NCBI GenBank assembly: GCA_947485165.1
Contig: CANKRG010000012.1
Span: forward strand, 1 to 48,144
Direction: 5' to 3'
DNA length: 48,144 bases
From: Comamonadaceae bacterium
Lineage (GTDB): Bacteria > Pseudomonadota > Gammaproteobacteria > Burkholderiales > Burkholderiaceae_C
In this document: positions 32,176-39,880 of the stretch, piece after piece
Layout: each line of letters begins with the position of its first letter
Numbering within the stretch: the stretch's first letter is position 1
Translations under genes and position numbers: made by a program
The notes under the pieces: generated by a model
Databases searched by the model: none
What the model saw: the letters and a program-made list of their open reading frames with translations, nothing else
What the model was told of the DNA's origin: nothing

Positions 32176-33128
32176 AAAGCATCATGAACGAGCGATTGGC
32201 TTCGCTAAGCGGCAAACTTAAGCTAGGGAATCGCAGCGTACTGGGTGTTCCCTATCTGTGGCTGATCATTTTCTTCGCACTGCCTTTCCTGATTTTGCTG
32301 CGCATCAGTCTCACAGACATGGGAACAGGTATCGATCCATTTGCCCAAATGCTGTTCAACACAGACGGCAAATGGCGATTGATCTTGAAGGTTGAGAACT
32401 ATCTGTCGGTTTTCCGTGAAGAGCCTGGCTCGTCATGGTTCAATACCATTTACGCTGAGGCCTACTGTTTGTCCCTAAGGTACGCTTTTTTCACCACCGT
32501 ACTTTGTCTTTTTATTGGCTATCCGTTTGCCTATTTCATTGCGCGAGCAAAACCTGAGCATAGACCTATTTATTTGATACTGATCATGTTGCCGTTTTGG
32601 ACGTCGTTTCTGCTACGCGTGTATGCGTGGAAAGGCATTTTGGCTGATGAAGGTGTGGTTAACAGGGCTTTGATGGGTATGGGATTGATCGATGAGCCGG
32701 TAGTCATGCTCTATACCAATGTGTCGATGTTGGTAGGCATGACATACGTGTACTTGCCCTTTATGGTGCTTCCGCTTTATGCCAATTTGGTGAAGATGGA
32801 TCTCCGACTGCTTGAGGCTGCGCACGATCTGGGTGCAGGACCTTTGAAAGCGTTTTGGCTGATCACGGTGCCTTTGTCGCGTACAGGCATTGTTGCAGGC
32901 TGCATGCTGGTGTTCATCCCTAGCGTCGGCGAATTTGTGATTCCTTCGCTGCTGGGTGGTGCAGATAACATCATGATTGGCCGCGTGGTCTGGGATGAAA
33001 TGTTTTCAGCCAACAACTGGCCACGCGCATCGGCATTGGCCATCATCATGATTGTCGCCGTGATAGTCCCCTTGCTGTGGCTTCAAAATGCAGTTTCTGC
33101 GACCAGTCCTGAGGACGTACGCAAATGA
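32172..33128 (+). CDS. potH: Polyamine ABC transporter permease (PotH-like)
   Basis: A 318-residue inner-membrane permease with six membrane segments. SVLGVPYLWLIIFFALPFLILLRISLTD at the N-terminus is typical of PotB/PotH. The EAA loop, which docks on the ATPase, is EAAHDLGAGPLKAFWLITVPLSRTGIVAG, and VGEFVIPSLLGGADNIMIGRVVWDE follows. The start is GTG 32172, sharing GTGA with the potG stop; ATG 32184 is the alternative. The stop overlaps the next permease start in ATGA. Confidence 0.93.
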   Translation: MKSIMNERLASLSGKLKLGNRSVLGVPYLWLIIFFALPFLILLRISLTDMGTGIDPFAQMLFNTDGKWRLILKVENYLSVFREEPGSSWFNTIYAEAYCLSLRYAFFTTVLCLFIGYPFAYFIARAKPEHRPIYLILIMLPFWTSFLLRVYAWKGILADEGVVNRALMGMGLIDEPVVMLYTNVSMLVGMTYVYLPFMVLPLYANLVKMDLRLLEAAHDLGAGPLKAFWLITVPLSRTGIVAGCMLVFIPSVGEFVIPSLLGGADNIMIGRVVWDEMFSANNWPRASALAIIMIVAVIVPLLWLQNAVSATSPEDVRK

Positions 33129-33961
33129 ATACTTCAATGAACCATATCCGTCGCCATGCGAGCAAGTTTTGGTTGTTCACAGTCTTTACCTTTCTGTATG
33201 CCCCTTTGCTGTTTTTGGTGGTATTTTCTTTCAACAGCACGCGACAGGATACTGTGTTCACAGGTTTTTCAACCCGTTGGTATGCCGCTCTAGCTAACGA
33301 TCCACGTCTTGTGGATGGTTTTTTTCTCTCTCTGAAGGTCGCGCTCATCAGCGCAACCTTGGCCACTGTCTTGGCCACGCTGGCTGCTTACGCCTTGGTT
33401 CGTCTGGGTAAGTTCAGAGGGCGCACGTTTTTTTCGGGCATGGTCTATGCACCTTTGGTGATGCCGGAGGTGATCATTGGCATGTCATTGCTGCTGCTGA
33501 TGGCAGGTGCGCAACGCGCCATCGGCTGGCCAGATCGTGGCATGCTCACGATCATCTTTGGACATATTTTGCTCGGTATGGCCTATGCAACGGTGGTGAT
33601 GCAATCTCGCCTTCTGGAGATGGATAAATCGTTAGAGGAAGCTGCGATGGACTTGGGCTGCCGCCCTGGGCAAGTCTTCTTTCTAGTGACTTTGCCAAAC
33701 ATCGTGCCCGCACTGATTGCGGCTTGGTTGCTAACATTCACGCTCAGTTTCGACGATGTGGTGGTTTCGGAATTTCTCTCGGGTCCAGGTGTTACCACCC
33801 TACCTCAGGTGATTTTCAGTTACGCGCGCAGAGGCGTGAATCCGTCAATCTATGCGGCAGCAACGCTGCTACTGGTGGTGGTGACGATTACTGTGATTGC
33901 CTACTCGGTGTATGTGGCAAGAGAAGCGAAACGTTTGTCCAAAAACCAAAAAAGCCTGTAA
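33125..33961 (+). CDS. potI: Polyamine ABC transporter permease (PotI-like)
   Basis: A 278-residue second permease subunit. FTFLYAPLLFLVVFSFNSTRQDTVFTGFSTRWY is the PotC/PotI entry. The EAA loop is EEAAMDLGCRPGQVFFLVTLPNIVPALIA, then LTFTLSFDDVVVSEFLSGPGVTTLPQVIFS, which includes the conserved SFDD. With PotH it forms the membrane channel. It starts within the PotH stop (ATGA), so three genes (potGHI) are strictly coupled. tRNA-Val follows on the opposite strand. Confidence 0.93.
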   Translation: MNTSMNHIRRHASKFWLFTVFTFLYAPLLFLVVFSFNSTRQDTVFTGFSTRWYAALANDPRLVDGFFLSLKVALISATLATVLATLAAYALVRLGKFRGRTFFSGMVYAPLVMPEVIIGMSLLLLMAGAQRAIGWPDRGMLTIIFGHILLGMAYATVVMQSRLLEMDKSLEEAAMDLGCRPGQVFFLVTLPNIVPALIAAWLLTFTLSFDDVVVSEFLSGPGVTTLPQVIFSYARRGVNPSIYAAATLLLVVVTITVIAYSVYVAREAKRLSKNQKSL

Positions 33962-33997
33962 CTCTTTGATATATAAAGAATTACAAGCTTGAAATAT

Positions 33998-34074
33998 TGG
34001 TAGGCACGATTGGACTCGAACCAACGACCCCTACCATGTCAAGGTAGTGCTCTAACCAGCTGAGCTACGCGCCT
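33998..34074 (-). tRNA. tRNA-Val (GAC)
   Basis: On the minus strand, acceptor AGGCGCG pairs with CGTGCCT (one G-T), followed by ACCA. The anticodon stem CTACC/GGTAG encloses TTGACAT, anticodon GAC. Length 77. Confidence 0.95.
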
Positions 34075-34159
34075 AAAAGTCTGTTCGACAATGAGAATTA
34101 TAGCAGGCAAAAACGCATTTTCTTTTTAAAGCACAACTGTTTTGTCTTTATCTTTACCG

Positions 34160-36349
34160 CTATCGTCTACGCGCAGAACGCACACCCTGCACTTCCAGCA
34201 CCAAGCTGAGCACCTTGTTCAAACGCGCTGAATTGGTCACCTCAACAGTGAACGTCATCACAGCAGTATCGCCGCCACTGCTGCGGTGCGACTGGGTGTT
34301 GGCAGCGATGACGTTGAGTTTGTCTTTGGAGAACACTTCCAAAATCGCTTTCAGCAAGCCTTGGCTGTCTGCGGCCTCAATCACAACATCGACGGGGTAA
34401 ACCTCGTTAACACTTCCGCTGGTCGCGGTATTGGCACTTGCCAACTTGTCTTTGGCCCAAGCCACGTCAATCACACGGCCTTCGTGGTTGACGTCATTGC
34501 GCGCCACCAAGGCTTGAAAGTTGCTGCAGCTCTGGCGATGGATGCTAACGCCCTTGCCCCGTGTCACATAGCCACCAATCGCGTCGCCAGGTGCGGGTTT
34601 GCAGCATTTGGCAAGCTGGGTTAAGAGTGAGTCAACGCCGACCACCAAGACGCCACCGGTGGGTGTTTTTTCGACTTTGGCGCGTTTGTGCAACAGTTCT
34701 TCGGTACTTAACTCTGGCGCTGGTGGTTTGAAAAACGCTTCAATGGTGCGCAATGAGTATTCGTCTTTGCCGACCACTTCAAACAACTCGTCGGCAGATT
34801 TAAAGCCCAGTTGTACCGCCAAATCGACCAACTTGATGGCCGTTTTGCCTTCACGTTGCAGAAGCTTTTCAACCGCTTCACGCCCGCGCGCGATGGTTTC
34901 CATCATCGCCTTAGCATTGAACCATGCCCGCACCTTGGTTTTGGCGCGGCTGCTGGTTAAATAGCCCAGCTCAGCGTTCAGCCAATCGCGCGACGGCCCG
35001 CCTTCCTTGGCGGCGTTGATTTCAACGGTTTGGCCGTTTTTCAGAGGTGTATTCAACGACACGATCACACCATCCAACTTAGCACCTCGGCAACGGTGGC
35101 CTAAGTCGGTGTGCACGGTGTAGGCAAAATCGATGGCGGTAGCGCCCTGCGGCAACTCGACCACGGCAGCTTCTGGCGTCAGCACATAAATGCGGTCACT
35201 TAACAACGCAGCGGAATCAGAAGCAGTTGAATCAGTCGCTGTTAAATCTCTTTCCCATGCCAGCAGTTGGCGCAGTACGGCGATTTTGGCGTCGTAGCTG
35301 CCCGTCGCGGCCACACCGGCGTAACCTTTCGCACCCGCTTCTTTGTAAACCCAGTGCGCCGCCACGCCGTGCTCGGCTTTGTCGTGCATGTTTTGGGTGC
35401 GAATTTGCACCTCAATGGCTTGGCCAGAGGCATCCCGCACAACGGTGTGCAGGGATTGGTAGCCATTGGCTTTGGGCTTGGCGATGTAGTCGTCAAACTC
35501 ATCGCTGATCGGTGAAAACTGCGCATGTACCCAACCGAGTGCGCCGTAACAATCGTCAATCTCTGCGACGATGACGCGCAAAGCGCGAATATCAAACACT
35601 TGGTCAAAACCCAGCCCTTTGCCGCGCATTTTTTTGACGATACTGTAAATGTGCTTAGGTCGCCCTTGTACCTCGGCCTTGATGCCTTGTTTGGCTAAAT
35701 CAGTTTGTAGTTGTTCGCGTAACTGCTCGACATAGTCTTCCCGCAAGGTGCGTTTTTCGTCTAATAACCGAGCCGTTTCTTTGTAGGTTTGTGGCTCTAG
35801 GAAGCGGAACGACAAATCCTCCATTTCCCATTTGATTTGCCAAATGCCCAGGCGATTTGCCAGTGGTGCAAACACTTGCAGCGACTCGCGTGCCAAGCTC
35901 GCTGAAACCTCGCTTTTACTGGCCGCAAAGTAGCGCAGCGATTGCAGCCGCGACGCCAAACGCAGCATCACCACCCTCAAATCACGTGAAAAAGCCAACA
36001 ACATTTTGCGCACGGTTTCGGTGTGGGCTGTGGTCGTTATTTTTCCGGTGGCTGCGCGAGTTTGCTTTTGCATGTGCATCAGCTTGGTGGTTTCCACCGC
36101 CAGCGATGCCAGATTGTCATCAAACGCTTGACCAATCACGTCAAGCGGTTTGTTCAAATGCTCGCAGGTATACACAAGGTAGCTAGCCGCCTGCATGGCT
36201 TCAGAGCTGCCTATATTTAGCAAGATTTGCGATACGGCTTGCGCGTGCAACCACGCATTCTCACCCGTTTCTAGGGTGGCGTGACGAAGGAAAGGTTCAG
36301 CAAATACTTTGGCGCTCTCAAGCGTCGTTTGCGTGATGATGTCTGCCAA
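34160..36349 (-). CDS. relA: GTP pyrophosphokinase RelA, (p)ppGpp synthetase
   Basis: A 729-residue stringent-response enzyme. The N-terminal HD hydrolase region is degenerate: where active enzymes have a HD pair, this one reads ASYLVYTCEHLN. The synthetase domain contains RPKHIYSIVKKMRGKGLGFDQVFDIRALRVIV and SDEFDDYIAKPKANGYQSLHTVV. The EFDD here is the EXDD motif of monofunctional RelA rather than the RXKD of bifunctional SpoT. AIEVQIRTQNMHDKAEHGVAAHW follows. Then come a TGS domain (IYVLTPEAAVVELPQGATAIDFAYTVH), a Cys/His-rich segment (LAKCCKPAPGDAIGGYVTRGKG) and a C-terminal ACT domain. I therefore call it RelA. It neighbours tRNA-Val. Confidence 0.9.
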   Translation of the reverse strand: MADIITQTTLESAKVFAEPFLRHATLETGENAWLHAQAVSQILLNIGSSEAMQAASYLVYTCEHLNKPLDVIGQAFDDNLASLAVETTKLMHMQKQTRAATGKITTTAHTETVRKMLLAFSRDLRVVMLRLASRLQSLRYFAASKSEVSASLARESLQVFAPLANRLGIWQIKWEMEDLSFRFLEPQTYKETARLLDEKRTLREDYVEQLREQLQTDLAKQGIKAEVQGRPKHIYSIVKKMRGKGLGFDQVFDIRALRVIVAEIDDCYGALGWVHAQFSPISDEFDDYIAKPKANGYQSLHTVVRDASGQAIEVQIRTQNMHDKAEHGVAAHWVYKEAGAKGYAGVAATGSYDAKIAVLRQLLAWERDLTATDSTASDSAALLSDRIYVLTPEAAVVELPQGATAIDFAYTVHTDLGHRCRGAKLDGVIVSLNTPLKNGQTVEINAAKEGGPSRDWLNAELGYLTSSRAKTKVRAWFNAKAMMETIARGREAVEKLLQREGKTAIKLVDLAVQLGFKSADELFEVVGKDEYSLRTIEAFFKPPAPELSTEELLHKRAKVEKTPTGGVLVVGVDSLLTQLAKCCKPAPGDAIGGYVTRGKGVSIHRQSCSNFQALVARNDVNHEGRVIDVAWAKDKLASANTATSGSVNEVYPVDVVIEAADSQGLLKAILEVFSKDKLNVIAANTQSHRSSGGDTAVMTFTVEVTNSARLNKVLSLVLEVQGVRSARRR

Positions 36350-36352
36350 GGC

Positions 36353-37246
36353 TTAAGACTTTCCAATCAAAAAATCGACTGCTGCTTTGACTTGATCAAC
36401 CGCAATGAAAGTAGGCGCGTGGCCGACACCTGTAAATTCGACCAGCTGCGCTTTTGGGCCACGCTGCGTCATGGCTTGGGCTGTGGCGACAGACAGTAAA
36501 TCTGACTGCGCACCACGCGTGATCAAGGTCTGCGCTTTGATGTTGTCGTAGAGTGCCCACAACATGGCTTCGCCTTGCTTGGTGGACTCTTCTGTCGCAC
36601 TGGCAAAGGGTATCGCGATTGCGGGATCGTAATGCAACGCAAAGCCCGTGCCACTGGGTTTGACCATGGCTTGCGATAATGCCAGCCATTGCTCTTTGGT
36701 GTGCGGACCAAAACTGCTTGAAATCGCCCACATAGCGTCTGCAGCCTGCTGAACCGACTCAAACTGGGCAGCTTTGCCGAGATATTGACCAATGCGTTGA
36801 ATGGCCAGCCATTCAATGGCGGGTCCAACATCGTTCAAGATGAGTCTTCGTACTGGCACGGGTAATGGCAAATCTGGCTGGCCGCAAACCACCATGCCAA
36901 TCAAGCCTCCCATACTGGTACCGACCCAATCCAGCGTTTTGGCTTGCAACTGCGCAATCAAAGCCAACATATCTGCTGCATACTGCGGAATTTGGTAGCC
37001 AGTAGGGTCTTTGAGCCAATCGCTTTTGCCACGACCAACCACATCGGGACAAACAATCCGCAATTTTCCTGGCGCAGCCTGACAAAGTGCTTGCGCCAGG
37101 ACATCAAAATCTCGCCCTTGACGCGATAAACCATGGGCGCAAATGATGACATGGTCGCTATTTGCATCGCCCCACTGCCAGTAAGCCATGCGATGTTGGC
37201 CTTGTGCATCTGGACAATTGACGAAATTTAAAGTGGGTTGATTCAT
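36353..37246 (-). CDS. Alpha/beta hydrolase
   Basis: A hydrolase of about 297 residues. The oxyanion strand is VIICAHGLSRQGRDFDVL, the nucleophile elbow is WVGTSMGGLIGM with Ser at its centre, the acid lies near TLITRGAQSDLLS, and the catalytic His is in FTGVGHAPTF. No substrate can be assigned. I prefer ATG 37246 (MNQPTLNFVNC), which fits relatives that begin just before this FVxC segment. ATG 37264, which overlaps the upstream MFS stop, would add six residues. It starts eight bases after the MFS stop and ends three bases before relA, so all three may share a transcript. Confidence 0.85.
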   Translation of the reverse strand: MNQPTLNFVNCPDAQGQHRMAYWQWGDANSDHVIICAHGLSRQGRDFDVLAQALCQAAPGKLRIVCPDVVGRGKSDWLKDPTGYQIPQYAADMLALIAQLQAKTLDWVGTSMGGLIGMVVCGQPDLPLPVPVRRLILNDVGPAIEWLAIQRIGQYLGKAAQFESVQQAADAMWAISSSFGPHTKEQWLALSQAMVKPSGTGFALHYDPAIAIPFASATEESTKQGEAMLWALYDNIKAQTLITRGAQSDLLSVATAQAMTQRGPKAQLVEFTGVGHAPTFIAVDQVKAAVDFLIGKS

Positions 37247-37253
37247 TTTTGAA

Positions 37254-38555
37254 CTATGAGGCATTCAGTGCCGCTGCACGCCCGCGCGAAACATTCACGG
37301 GAATAAGCAGTAACAAACCTGCAATAAACAACACAGAAGTGGACATGATAGCAATGCGCTGATTGCCGCCCGTCATCCAAGTAATCGCGCCATAACTCAG
37401 CGGCCCAATGATGCTGGCTAAGCGCGTGGCAAACGTCCATAGTCCGAAAAATTCACCGACCTGTTTGGGTGGCGCAAACATGGCAGCCATGGCACGACCC
37501 GCAGATTGGCTGCTGCCCATACAAAATCCGGCAATCGCAGCCGCATACCAAAAGCCATCTTTGGTCGTCGTGATGGCAGCAATGATGCAAGTCGCAATCC
37601 AGCCCACCAAGGTGATGCCCAAGGCTATTTTGTGACCTACTTTGTCTTGAAAATAGCCAAATCCGAAAGCACCAACGGCTGCTGCGATGTTCAGCACAAA
37701 AATCAGCACCATGGTTTCTTGCGGTTTGAAACCGATGACTTGCTCAGCATAAATGGCAGCCAAAGTGATAGCGACAGCTACGCCTCCTTGGTAACACACG
37801 CCACAAGCTAAAAACCACATGAAGTCTTTGAACCGACGTGCTTGCTTAAAAGTTATTTTCAGCTGTGCCAACGACACTTTCAAACCACTTTGCCGCAAAG
37901 CATCGGGGTTAGCTACAGCGCGCTCTTTCAACAACCAAAAAGTCACACATGCAGCAGCGCCATAAATCACAGCGGTGATGAGCATCGTTACAGGTACAAA
38001 TTTATCTGCGGATATGCCCTTGCTTTGCGCCCACAGCACATAAGCCAAACTAATACCCAGAGCTAACATGCCACCAAAATAACCGAAACTCCAGCCCCAA
38101 CCACTGACTTTGCCAAAAGCTTCTGCTTTAGCCAATTCAGGCAAAAATGCGCCTGTTAATGATTCACCATAGGCATAAAACGTGTTTGACAGAATGATCA
38201 GCAAAATAGCCAACACCACACTGCCCGGCCCAGCTAAGGCCAATGCAGCTGTTGCGACCACACAAGCCAAAGTCGTTAAGATCAACAATCTCTTTTTTGC
38301 CGCATGCTGGTCAGCATATGCGCCAAGGCTAGGCATGGTCAGCATCACAATAGCGTAGGACACGCTGAGCGCAGCCGTCCACGCAAATGTTGCCCATTCC
38401 GCTTTTTGCGCAATACCACCGACAAAATAAGCCGCAAATACCGCAGTGATAACGACAGTGGTGTAGCCAGAGTTGGCGAAGTCATACATCGCCCAGCCAA
38501 AAACTTCGCGTTTTTTAACGCCAGGGTTCAATGAATCTTGGGAGAAGAGCGCCAC
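37254..38555 (-). CDS. UMF1-family MFS transporter
   Basis: A 433-residue membrane protein with about twelve segments, of the UMF1/Atg22-like branch. The diagnostic start is REVFGWAMYDFANSGYTTVVITAVFAAYF, followed by MLTMPSLGAYADQHAAKKRLL, a family loop with an acidic residue, and GWGWSFGYFGGMLAL. Later, GFCMGSSQSAGRAMAAMFAPPKQVGEFFGLW is also typical. The substrate is unknown; eukaryotic relatives export amino acids from the vacuole. It is unrelated to the MFS protein in the lipid cluster. Confidence 0.87.
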   Translation of the reverse strand: MALFSQDSLNPGVKKREVFGWAMYDFANSGYTTVVITAVFAAYFVGGIAQKAEWATFAWTAALSVSYAIVMLTMPSLGAYADQHAAKKRLLILTTLACVVATAALALAGPGSVVLAILLIILSNTFYAYGESLTGAFLPELAKAEAFGKVSGWGWSFGYFGGMLALGISLAYVLWAQSKGISADKFVPVTMLITAVIYGAAACVTFWLLKERAVANPDALRQSGLKVSLAQLKITFKQARRFKDFMWFLACGVCYQGGVAVAITLAAIYAEQVIGFKPQETMVLIFVLNIAAAVGAFGFGYFQDKVGHKIALGITLVGWIATCIIAAITTTKDGFWYAAAIAGFCMGSSQSAGRAMAAMFAPPKQVGEFFGLWTFATRLASIIGPLSYGAITWMTGGNQRIAIMSTSVLFIAGLLLLIPVNVSRGRAAALNAS

Positions 38556-38581
38556 AGCTGTAGTACGACGGTGTTGTTATA

Positions 38582-39217
38582 TCAATGTAGATGTTTAGGG
38601 CGCCGACCACCACCATGTGCAGAACCACCTCCACTGCCACGCGGCGGCTTGCCCAACTCAAGAGAATTCACCAAGGCATCAAAACGCTCTGTGAACAATT
38701 TATCTACCTCGGCAACGACACCAGATAATTCAGAGCCATCAAAATGACGCTCCATCAGGTTCACAACGTCTTGCACCAACAAATCGCGCTGCACTTGCAT
38801 GATGGCCGCAGGTGTAGGACCTACAAACAACATCAAAAAATCATCCCGTGAGTCATCTTCAGCAGCAGGGTCTTCGTCACGATCTTCGTCGTCGAACTCG
38901 GTGTCGTAAAACGTCACTTCAATCGCTGCACCACTTTCAGCAATCTCGTTGAGATTCATGCACATTTCATCGAGCGACTGGCGGAAGTCTTCGTCACCTG
39001 GCACAGTCCAGCACATCTGCAAAAGATGTTCTGTCGCATCAAACTTGATGCCTGGCTCTTCCTCATACGAGCTGCCAGCGCCATCAACCAAAGATTTCGC
39101 GCCAGAATAACACCACAACGGCTTCAGTGCGTCTTGTAGCTGCTCAAATTTGACGCTAGGCAGCAGTGCAACTTGACCGTGCACATGAATTTCAAAAGGA
39201 GCGTTGTAGCGGGTCAT
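38582..39217 (-). CDS. Conserved hypothetical protein (DUF6806-like)
   Basis: A 211-residue soluble protein with no signal or membrane segment. It begins TRYNAPFEIHVHGQVALLPSVKFEQLQDALKPLWCYSGAKSL. It has an acidic middle (DTEFDDEDRDEDPAAEDDSRDDF), then FLMLFVGPTPAAIMQVQRDLLVQDVVNLMERHFD, and ends in a Gly-rich basic tail with GGGRRPKHLH. I recall similar proteins conserved in Comamonadaceae under DUF6806; the role is unknown. ATG 39217 gives the expected N-terminus, while a start at 39256 would add 13 unlikely residues. A 20-bp palindrome lies upstream at 39261-39280. Confidence 0.75.
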   Translation of the reverse strand: MTRYNAPFEIHVHGQVALLPSVKFEQLQDALKPLWCYSGAKSLVDGAGSSYEEEPGIKFDATEHLLQMCWTVPGDEDFRQSLDEMCMNLNEIAESGAAIEVTFYDTEFDDEDRDEDPAAEDDSRDDFLMLFVGPTPAAIMQVQRDLLVQDVVNLMERHFDGSELSGVVAEVDKLFTERFDALVNSLELGKPPRGSGGGSAHGGGRRPKHLH

Positions 39218-39253
39218 AGAACAAAGGTAGAGCAAATGATTAAGCAAATCATA

Positions 39254-39292
39254 CATCGATATTGAATATGAATATTCAATTTATTTTCGATG
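39254..39292. promoter_or_regulatory. Nested palindrome between tRNA-Leu and hypothetical gene
   Basis: The inner inverted repeat ATTGAATAT-GA-ATATTCAAT (39261-39280) is perfect. It is framed by CATCGA (39254-39259) and TCGATG (39287-39292). It could be an operator for the hypothetical gene, or end the tRNA transcript. There is no adjacent T tract. Confidence 0.45.
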
Positions 39293-39322
39293 GAAATTTT
39301 GCGAAAAGATGATTGTTGTTGG

Positions 39323-39416
39323 TGGTGCCTCGAGCCGGAATCGAACCGGCACGCCCGCTATGAACGAAAGCGGCGGATTTTAAGTCCGCTGTGTCTACCT
39401 ATTCCACCATCGAGGC
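39323..39416 (-). tRNA. tRNA-Leu (UAA), long variable arm
   Basis: Acceptor GCCTCGA/TCGAGGC plus ACCA. The anticodon stem GCGGA/TCCGC encloses CTTAAAA, anticodon TAA. The variable arm is 22 bases (CGCTTTCGTTCATAGCGGGC then GT), longer than I expect for this tRNA. Total 94 bases. Confidence 0.93.
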
Positions 39417-39453
39417 TGTCAAACCATGCGTCAAAACACATAGCCGAGCAATT

Positions 39454-39527
39454 TGGAGGCGCAGGCCGGAGTCGAACCGACCTACTCGGATTTGCAATCC
39501 GGTACATAACCGCTTTGTTACTGCGCC
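39454..39527 (-). tRNA. tRNA-Cys (GCA)
   Basis: Acceptor GGCGCAG/CTGCGCC plus TCCA. The anticodon loop TTGCAAA gives GCA. The T-arm has GGTTCGACTCC. Length 74. Confidence 0.95.
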
Positions 39528-39608
39528 AAAAAACTTAAGGAAATGAGCCAATATTTTAGCATTTGCTTTTTATATTGATCGCATCGCCACTTCATAAAGA
39601 AGTCATAC

Positions 39609-39637
39609 AAAAAAGGGAAGCCTGAGCTTCCCTTTTT
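39609..39637. terminator. Bidirectional terminator between tRNA-Gly and tRNA-Cys
   Basis: GGGAAGC-CTGA-GCTTCCC flanked by six A residues on one side and five T on the other. It is symmetrical, so it can end transcription in both directions. It lies seven bases after tRNA-Gly. Confidence 0.8.
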
Positions 39638-39643
39638 GAAAAT

Positions 39644-39719
39644 TGGAGCGGGAAAAGAGTCTCGAACTCTCGACCTCAACCTTGGCAAGGTTGCGCTCTA
39701 CCAACTGAGCTATTCCCGC
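39644..39719 (-). tRNA. tRNA-Gly (GCC)
   Basis: Acceptor GCGGGAA/TTCCCGC plus TCCA. The anticodon stem CAACC/GGTTG encloses TTGCCAA, anticodon GCC. Length 76. Confidence 0.95.
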
Positions 39720-39880
39720 ATATCACGAAATTGTAATCTATTTTCTTGTGTCTTTAAAAACCATAAGCTAACAAAAAAACAAAAACTAAACCTAACAGTG
39801 ACATTTAATTAATATCGAATATCACTGCATGTCGATGGTCAGATTATAGGCTACTTTTTCCTCTTTTTGGATTTTACAAA

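Noticed and set aside
34160-36349. Calling this gene SpoT (bifunctional synthetase/hydrolase)
   Set aside because: The synthetase motif is EFDD, not RFKD, and the HD residues of the hydrolase are missing, so RelA fits better.
39780-39880. Possible lon terminator formed by CAGTGA and TCACTG with a long loop
   Set aside because: The stem is only about 6-8 bp around a loop of roughly 20 bases, and the T-rich stretch is not adjacent. Too weak to annotate.
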